A stretch of 64,000 bases of DNA from Zeugodacus cucurbitae (taxonomy: Eukaryota > Arthropoda > Insecta > Diptera > Tephritidae), in the NCBI RefSeq assembly GCF_028554725.1, contig NC_071669.1, positions 3,487,501 through 3,551,500 on the forward strand, written 5' to 3'. The notes under the pieces were generated by a model. It saw only the letters and a list, made by a program, of their open reading frames with translations. It made no database searches and was not told the DNA's origin. This document shows, one piece after another, positions 57,449 through 64,000 of this stretch. Made by a program: the position numbers and the translations under genes. Numbering within the stretch: position 1 is the first letter of the stretch; every line of letters begins with the position of its first letter.

Positions 57449-57629
57449 TGTTTACACGTCTATAACTATTGAACGCAATATCCAAACTAATCAGGCATAG
57501 TGTCGTTTTGTAGGTTATGTCAAGACCGTTCAAAGATGTATAGTATTACCAGATACCAGTTCTGTCGCGCTTTATACATAGCCGCGAAATTCAAAAAAAA
57601 AGGCGGAAGGGATATTTCCCAACCTAATA

Positions 57630-60600
57630 TTATAGAGACTAAAAAAATAATTGAAAATTTTAATACGACTTAAAAATCTCTGGAATCTCTTGAAATCGCT
57701 AACAAATTTTCGAATATCGAAAAAATTTCTCGTTTACATTTGTAACTTGTTCCAGCTACAGCTAGAGTTATATTAAATAGGTATAGGACTACATTTATAT
57801 GTCGAGCTGCTCATATTGAGTTTCACGGAAAGGATAATTTGAATAAAAATTCAGACATAGTGATGAAATTGTATATTCGTATATTTCAGAACATTCCTTA
57901 AAACTCGGATGAGTGAGGCATATTAGGAGATGGAAGTATTGCCACGCCCACGGTAAAACAGATCTAGTAGATGAACTTCATTTGTGCGCAGTATCCCAAA
58001 ATACTATGAAATCTATTAAAGAAGGATACTAAGCGAATATTTTTATATGAAATAATGAGGATCTCAGTACGTACAGTTGACCTTATACTGAAAATAATGA
58101 ACAATATGACAATTCAAGAGTTAAATGATTCAGCGTATTGAGAATATAATAAAATTGATCAAATAAGTAGTATCTTGATCTTGAACACCTATTGGAATAA
58201 CTATCAGCCCTCACGTTGACTTTATCTTCAAATATTGGATAATACGTAAGATAGCTTAATAGCAGCTTTCTTACTTTTAATGAGTGATTTCGATTAAAAT
58301 CTTCCCAGATCTCTAATCATAATGACGAATATGATAGTTTCTATGAATGAACCTGACCTTGAATACAATTTTCGAATACTGAGGAAGCTATCTTAATGGA
58401 ACTAAGTGATGAGCGAATGCATTCTCTAGCATTTCAAATGATAATTTTCCAGAAAAATTCTAATCCTAAAACGGTCTTATTTACGTTCCCTGAACTTGCA
58501 ACTTGCGCTTAATCAAAGTCAATCAAATAACATGTTCACTGATTTCACTTGAAATTCAACAAACCAAAATCTGTTTAGTACAAGTTCTTTAATTATTTTC
58601 AATTAAAATTTTCTTCTCCGACGAGACAGAGAATAAAAATAGCTAAATACACTTATTAAATAGAGATTAGTAGACAGTGAGTGGGTTTATTCCTAGAATA
58701 AATAAACAAAGAACATCGATGGAGAAGCTGATGAGTTGAGAAGGCTTGGACAAAGCCACAGAAGAGTAGAGAAAAAGTCATAAAAACAGTAATAAAATGA
58801 TTTGAATATAAGTAGGTAAGTATGTATAAGAGTCAAAGAGTAAGCGTAAATGGATAAAGTGTCTCGAAGCTTTCATTCAAGCCCAACAACATAATGATTC
58901 ATTATATTGGTTTCTTTAAAAAAACCATTTGCGGAGCGGATCAAACTTAATGACGTACATTTTTTTGTAGGCGTTATCAAAAGCACGCAAGTTACTTAAG
59001 TTTTTTGTGAAGTTTTTATGCGGACGTGAGAGTATGTATGTAGGTACTTTTATGGTTAAGAAGTTATCGCACTAAATGTAAAAGAGTTCTTATTGGGATA
59101 GGTCGGTTTCAGCAGCTGATACTCAACGACAGCAGAACTTACTCATGTGAAGGAAAGACTGCCAGATTATGCTGTGTCAGCATTTCTTTTCGTTTGTAGC
59201 GACTCGTGTGGGTAATTCCGTTGTGATTTGAATAAAAAAAATGCTCGTGAATATTTACTTATGGTTTATAAGTGCAGAAATATGAATGAATTAATAATGT
59301 ACAATTTTTTTAAGATATGGCAACACTTTGACTATATCATTATAAACCATTAATAGACCAATGATATGTATGAAGTTGTCGTGAAAGCCTATTCTTCTAA
59401 CTAGTTAATTAACTCTTCAACTACAATCCACTTAATTAATATATTAGCGTATGTTTCTTAGCGTTAACGGGTCTTCAAAATTTCTAATGTCTAATTTTTA
59501 TAAAATTTATGACTTTAGCATTGCTTCGCGACCGTTAACTCTTTTGTTTTCTCTACTTGAAATTCACCAAAACTCAACTCACCTATTAACCCATAACTCA
59601 AGGGAGCTCTATACTATATACACTTATATTATATATAGAGATTTCTATATAAACATGAAACATGTTGTAGCGCTTAATCTGATGCTGATTCATGTTTTCG
59701 GAAACTGATCGAAGAAATCACAGCTGCCTGACTTTCACCACTACCGACCGGCTTAGGTGTTCGGGCATTAGCAATACATAGTTTCAGCTGAATTGACACT
59801 GATGATGATGCTGTGGTTTGGGAAATTAAAAATTACAAAATCTTGCTTTTTTATGCTTGCTGGCTTGATGACGAAAGCTTTTAAGAAAAATATTAACAAT
59901 GAGTCGTGTTTTTTTTCATATTTATTTGCGCAACCGAAGTCAGCTGGAGTGAGACTCAGAAGCCGAAAAAATGAAATGAGCGCCAATCACGGCTAATTAA
60001 TGACCGTAGGCAGATACTCAGCGCGTATGCCATTATATTTTGAAATACAAGAATTTTTATCGTAGAAACAAAATTATTAAAAACAAAAAAGAATTCTCCA
60101 CTAATGTCTTCTTCAAGCATTGTTTAATTTATTTAAATGCGCCAAAAAACAATGTAAAGGTCATTGCGCGTTGTGAAAGATTTTACGAAAATTTCTGTAC
60201 CGCTATAACTGATTTAACGCGACGCATACAGTTAGTTAGCATAACAAAGCTGAGAATTATGAGCCATTAAATTAAAATAAATGAAAAATTCTAGCTAACA
60301 GTTTACAGCGCCTTTTGTGCTCGCTGCGAATTAACAAATTCCAAAAAAGCGACGTCAGCATTATTGTAAAATTGCAAAAATAAAATTATTTACAGCTACA
60401 GCTAGCGCGCGTCGCTTGCCGCTCACTGTGTTGCGCGCGCGCATGCGCTGTTTACTCAATCAGCTTCACCTTATTCAGCGCGTGTACTGCACTCAGCTGC
60501 GCGCGACCGCTGGTACTGTGGCGCCCCATAAAAGTGCTGATCTCGGTTGGCGCGCATTAGCCGCTTTGGCTTGTTGTTTGGCCAGCACGTGGTGCAACTG

Positions 60601-61060
60601 CGCGCGCTGGTCTGCTGTCCGCTGGCCGCTGGTCGCACAAACTTTCCAAACCACATTCTTCGCCTGGCTTATTTATGGGCGTGCGTATTTATAGTTACCG
60701 CTGTTTGTATTTACATAGGTGGAATATGCATTGAATTTGAATATTTAGTTTCTTGTGTTTCTCTTAAACTCTGCTGTATTGTTGTCGCCGTACCGTAGAA
60801 TTTTGTGCGCATTTTAAATAAGTTATTAATTAGCATATATTTAAACGCTGATTTGCATATGTCGCGCGTTTGAAAGTCAAACGGTTAGTTGTTGATTGGT
60901 TGGAGACCCCTTAGGAGCAGATTGTTGCTGTTAGAGAGACTGACTTTTCGCACCAAAGATCGGAGTTACGAAGTTTACTTTGCAAGGTGATCTTTAAGTG
61001 GCGATCTTCGAAAGTTCACATTTTAATGCAAAATTTAACCGTTTCGCAAAAAAATATTTT
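57630..61060. other. Intergenic, no gene recognised
   Basis: AT-rich until about 60,300, then a GC-richer block at about 60,400-60,660 with GCGCGCGC and GCGCGC words, where short frames on both strands have no domain. This block could be a promoter of an unrecognised transcript. Nothing else supports a gene. Confidence 0.4.
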
Positions 61061-61061
61061 T

Positions 61062-61455
61062 AAAGTAGTACGATGTGTGTTCAAAAAATAACGGGAATTT
61101 TTGGAGTTTGAAAAAAAAATATTGACTCATCTTCAAAATAGTCCCTACTCGATTGTACGTCCAAACACTTCTCAAACTCGTATGTTCATCGTTAGATCGC
61201 TACTTATCCCGAATTAGAAAAAGGAAGGTCAACTATTTTTTTTAATATAATCGTTTTTCGAAAGAATATACATATATAAAGTAGTACGATGTGTGTACAA
61301 AAAATAACCGGATTTTTTGGTAAAAAAAATATTGACTGATCTTCATTAGTGCTGCTGCCTTTAAAATAGTCCCCACTCGATATTATTCGTCGAAACACTT
61401 CTCACACTGAGATGTTCATCGTTAGATCGCTACAGATCCTGAACTAGAGAAAAAA
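61062..61455 (+). repeat. Two diverged direct copies of a 170-bp unit, possible transposon end relic
   Basis: The segment starting AAAGTAGTACGATGTGTG at 61,062 repeats at 61,278 (period 216 bp). Shared words are CAAAAAATAAC-GG, ATATTGACT, ATCTTCA, AAAATAGTCCC-ACTCGAT, CACTTCTCA-ACT and ATGTTCATCGTTAGATCGCT. The phrase TGTGTTCAAAAAATAACGGG followed by CAAAATAGTCCC resembles end regions of Tc1/mariner-like elements that I recall from insects; this is not verified. Confidence 0.7.
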
Positions 61456-62580
61456 ATATAAACTATTCTAGTTTCGGGAAGAAGGTCCTGTCTGTAATAA
61501 GTATTGTTTAGACACAATCTAAATGAAAGCATTAATTAGTTGCACAGAGGATTTTCTTAAATTCACATCTAACCATTTCACCACAAACTTTACTCTCGAA
61601 GAAAGACCGTCAAATTTTGATATGAATCAGTAAGTGAATGGGTTGGAAACAGGAGTGTGATCTATACCAAATATTTGATATCACTCAGAAATTAGTCAAC
61701 TCTTTTCTATAAGTTCCCATGTTACATAGTGATCTCACAATATCGCTCATCAGAAAACATATAAAAATGAATTAAAGTTCATACTTATAAGAAACCTCTT
61801 GAGAACATAAAAACTTGGTAGGTGAAGACGATGGCCCTCGACACACTTGAAACAGAAAATGTGCTGATCCACATATTTCAAATCTGAACCAGTGTCGGAT
61901 ATCGATCAAAGATTTCTTGTTGAGATCACCAAGGAATATTTTATTGAGAATAATCTTAATGAAGAGTTCTTTGATTTTATAGCCTTCATGGAATTATGAA
62001 GTGAGATCAGTGAGACTTATCCTTCGATCATCTTTCTTAAAGTCGGTTAAATATATTGGTTTGCATCTGGGGATGACCAGATATTTGAAGTCAGATACTG
62101 TTTAGTATTAAGAATAAGTATTTTAGTAACTCATATGTGTCTAAAAACTAGTTCTATTACGGAATTAATCAAAGATTGAAAGATCAGTGATGAAAATCAT
62201 TGATGCTACCAACTTATATACTTTTCAGCCGTATAGTGGAGCTTATGAAATGTTATTTCACTGATCCAAGTCTTCTGAGAACTTGTGTAATCAAGAGTAC
62301 CTACCATAACCCGCCCATAAATCCGATGTTGTAAAATTTATATATATATATATTTTCCCAAATTTCCTAGTTGGAACACTGGGCCTCTCAGATTCAGTCT
62401 TCAAAATGTCTAATATAATTCATATGATATACACAGCCTCTCCGAACACACACCCTTCACTTTTCCTGCAGGGTATTCCATAGGTAAACTGCTTTGATTC
62501 AATTTCTTCAGCATCGATGATTGCTGTGATCCGCGATTAGCAGAACAAGTTTGTTTATGCCTGGGAATATTATTTTCATG
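61456..62580. other. Intergenic, no gene recognised
   Basis: AT-rich sequence with many GA/AT-mixed words and a TATATA run at 62,338-62,352. No supported feature. Confidence 0.5.
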
Positions 62581-62594
62581 GGAGCGTTTCTATT

Positions 62595-63120
62595 TGTACC
62601 GCTTGTTGTTGTTGTTGTTGCTATTGCGCTTGTGACATTTAAATCTAATGTTTGGCTATTGTTGACTGTATTGGAACTAATACGATTGTTGAGAAACATT
62701 AGTATTGTTGCTGTTGCTGTTGTTGTTGTGAACGTACGACAGAATTTGGGTGTTCGATAGCGACGGTGTTGTCACGGGTTTACAATGTTGGTGTGGTTGT
62801 TGTAGGCAGGTGATTATTTCAAATGACGCTTGTTGTAGTGTTATTAGTATGCGTTGTTGTTGTTGCTCATTGATATGTGTATTTGTTGTTTGAACTTATT
62901 ATTATTGCAACTACAATGTGTTGAGCGTAGCCGCTCCGCCGCTACTTTGTAGTTGTAATGGCTGTTTAGCGTGCTTTTGTTGTTATTACTATGGTTGTTG
63001 TTGTTGTAGCTAATATATTTATATGCGGTGCTTGTGTTTGTGCTGCTGTTATTGATTTTGTTGTTGTTGTTCTGGCGGTGTTTAGTGAATATATTAAGTA
63101 TTTTTGTTGTTGTTTTACGA
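62595..63120 (+). repeat. GTT trinucleotide-rich tract
   Basis: Repeated GTTGTTGTT runs (62,605-62,620, 62,706-62,729, 62,850-62,866, 62,993-63,009, 63,058-63,072). Val-rich frames on the plus strand come from these runs and are not called as genes. Possibly part of the LPP-C upstream region. Confidence 0.7.
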
Positions 63121-63259
63121 ACTTTTTTATTTATTTAATTTCTATTTCTATTTCGATTTCGTCTTGTCAACAACACTTACAAAACTAAAGCGGATGAGCG
63201 ACAGTATTCAGCATTCAAATTCAAATGCAATATTCATATGTAAATTTGATTTTCGAAAA

Positions 63260-63783
63260 CATTTGGGCCCAACCGCTGGCAGCATCATCGCGGCGCGTTC
63301 TCACAAATTTCGACAAGTTCGTTGCTTCAGTCTTCGGTGCCGCTTCGACGCGTCTGGCAGGCGTTTAATGACGCTTATTCACTGTAATATTGAAATTACT
63401 TGAAAGCATAGAAAAACATTTTGAAGAAAACAAGGAAAATACGAGTTCAATTATAATTGAAAGCAAGTAAACAGCCGGAAATAATGAGCTTAGCTTAGAA
63501 CGCGCAACGCAAAAAAACAAAAAAAAACTGGAACATCATTAACCGCACTAACCAGCAGCGCCCTCGTAAACACTAGACAAACAGCGACTCAAAAGGAACG
63601 CACAACAACAACAGCAGTAGCTAATTAAGTCAAACAATCCAATCAGCAAAGCAGACATTGCGCATTAAACTAATCAAGAACGAACGCGTCGCCGCCTTCG
63701 CGCGCACAACACACATTTAGTACACTGTTTCGCCGCGCTAACCGCAGTTGAACGCGCGCCGCCCTCGTCAACATAAAACAAAA
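63260..63783 (+). promoter_or_regulatory. GC-rich 5' flank of LPP-C, candidate promoter and 5' untranslated region
   Basis: GC-rich sequence, with CGCGGCGCG at 63,290 and GCGCGCCGCC near 63,756, directly precedes the LPP-C start. A TTCAGTC initiator-like word lies at 63,327-63,333, but core promoter words this short are expected by chance. Support is positional. Confidence 0.3.
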
Positions 63784-64000
63784 ATGTGCAAAACGCCGAG
63801 TTCACGTCTGCTGCTGCGGCTCATAATCGATGTTGTGATTTTAATTGCGCTCTGCTGCGTCGCGCTGATTGCGCTGCCCAAACTATTGCCCACCACGCGG
63901 CGCGGCTTCTTCTGCAGCGATGTCGCGTTGCGCTACCCTTACACCGCATCGCTGTTGAGTCGCGTACACATCACAATTGCGGTGATCGCACTACCCGCCG
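63784..64000 (+). CDS. Lipid phosphate phosphatase (PAP2, wunen/laza-like), paralogue C, 5' part only
   Basis: The first 72 codons are in the window and the frame is open to the edge. The start is AACAAAA-ATG-TGC, a strong fly start context, and the reading frame has TM1 (about residues 9-31), then TTRRGFFCSDVALRYPY, the family's first outer loop, then the start of TM2 (ITIAVIAL). The RGFFCSD-x-x-LRYPY block is closer to paralogue A (RGFFCSDLSLRYPY) than to B (RGFFCGDESLQYPY). Catalytic motifs lie beyond the edge, so activity cannot be judged here. Same strand as B, about 12 kb downstream of it. Confidence 0.93.
   Translation, partial: MCKTPSSRLLLRLIIDVVILIALCCVALIALPKLLPTTRRGFFCSDVALRYPYTASLLSRVHITIAVIALPA

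Larger units (their letters stand above)
56442..57627 (-). mobile_element. Mariner (DD34D) element with both inverted ends, minus orientation
   Basis: 1,186 bp between TA dinucleotides (56,440-56,441 and 57,628-57,629). The left end TTAGGTTGGCCTTCCGCC and the right end, complement TTAGGTTGGGAAATATCCC, are inverted copies, the left one having a short deletion relative to the right. Transposase coding runs right to left from 57,448. It is damaged by frameshifts but spans most of the expected length of about 345 codons. It is the best-preserved member of the family that also left the pieces at 6,154 and 37,430. Confidence 0.92.

Noticed and set aside
62551..63188. Val-rich plus frames
   Set aside because: Produced by GTT runs.

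Overview
This window looks like nuclear DNA of a higher fly. A tephritid fruit fly is the most likely source, but this is inference. The evidence is an AT-rich background, (GTT)n/(CA)n microsatellites, Kozak-like AAA/CAAC-ATG starts, many decayed Tc1/mariner and RTE-type elements, and a cluster of wunen/laza-like lipid phosphate phosphatase genes. A comparable cluster is known at polytene region 79E of Drosophila melanogaster. There is no operon structure, and I could recognise no RNA gene or CRISPR array.

The only host genes I can support are three paralogous type-2 phosphatidic acid phosphatases (PAP2/LPP). LPP-A is on the minus strand (23,355-24,416). LPP-B is on the plus strand (50,706-51,704). 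LPP-C is on the plus strand, begins at 63,784 and runs off the window. All three are uninterrupted in their coding sequence. A and B carry the three catalytic PAP2 motifs with small deviations: PSAH in A and TR instead of SR in B. LPP-A lacks the first membrane segment that B and C have before the shared RGFFC block. An in-frame stop just upstream, and the absence of any AG acceptor before codon 20, argue that this is real. As a family these enzymes dephosphorylate lipid phosphates at the outer face of the plasma membrane.

The remaining 95 percent or so is non-coding. Layout: 2.1-3.2 kb is a degenerate TGATGTGAT-rich tract. At 4.1-4.8 and 9.9-10.5 kb is an inverted pair of one dispersed repeat. 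At 6.15-7.5 kb is a broken mariner interrupted by a 500-bp RTE insertion with a 5' inversion. At 8.8-9.6, 12.0-12.95 and 14.8-16.4 kb are three different satellite-like arrays. At 19.15-20.19 kb is a 5'-truncated RTE element, followed by a 378-bp MITE (TTA target duplication) and a 172-bp pogo-like MITE. At 25.7-25.9 kb is an ATTTT microsatellite. At 28.9-31.5 kb are jockey-like relics. At 33.8-35.9 kb is a GTTGCCA array split by an internally deleted DD41D transposon. A mariner scrap lies at 37.4-38.0 kb, duplications at 38.6-39.7 kb, an RTE scrap at 41.8-42.4 kb and a long-armed AT-rich inverted repeat at 43.85-44.16 kb. Two more copies of the TTA/TAA MITE are at 44.6 and 47.8 kb. Small tandem repeats flank LPP-B on both sides. 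At 53.5-54.9 kb are an 80-bp x5 array and a 240-bp duplication. A mariner with both ends is at 56.44-57.63 kb.

I see no wholly new gene system. The most informative observations are the TM1-less LPP paralogue, the twin-priming-like RTE insertion nested in mariner, the three-copy MITE with consistent TWA target duplications, and the repeated GTCTCCAAA/GTCTACAAA motif on both sides of LPP-B.
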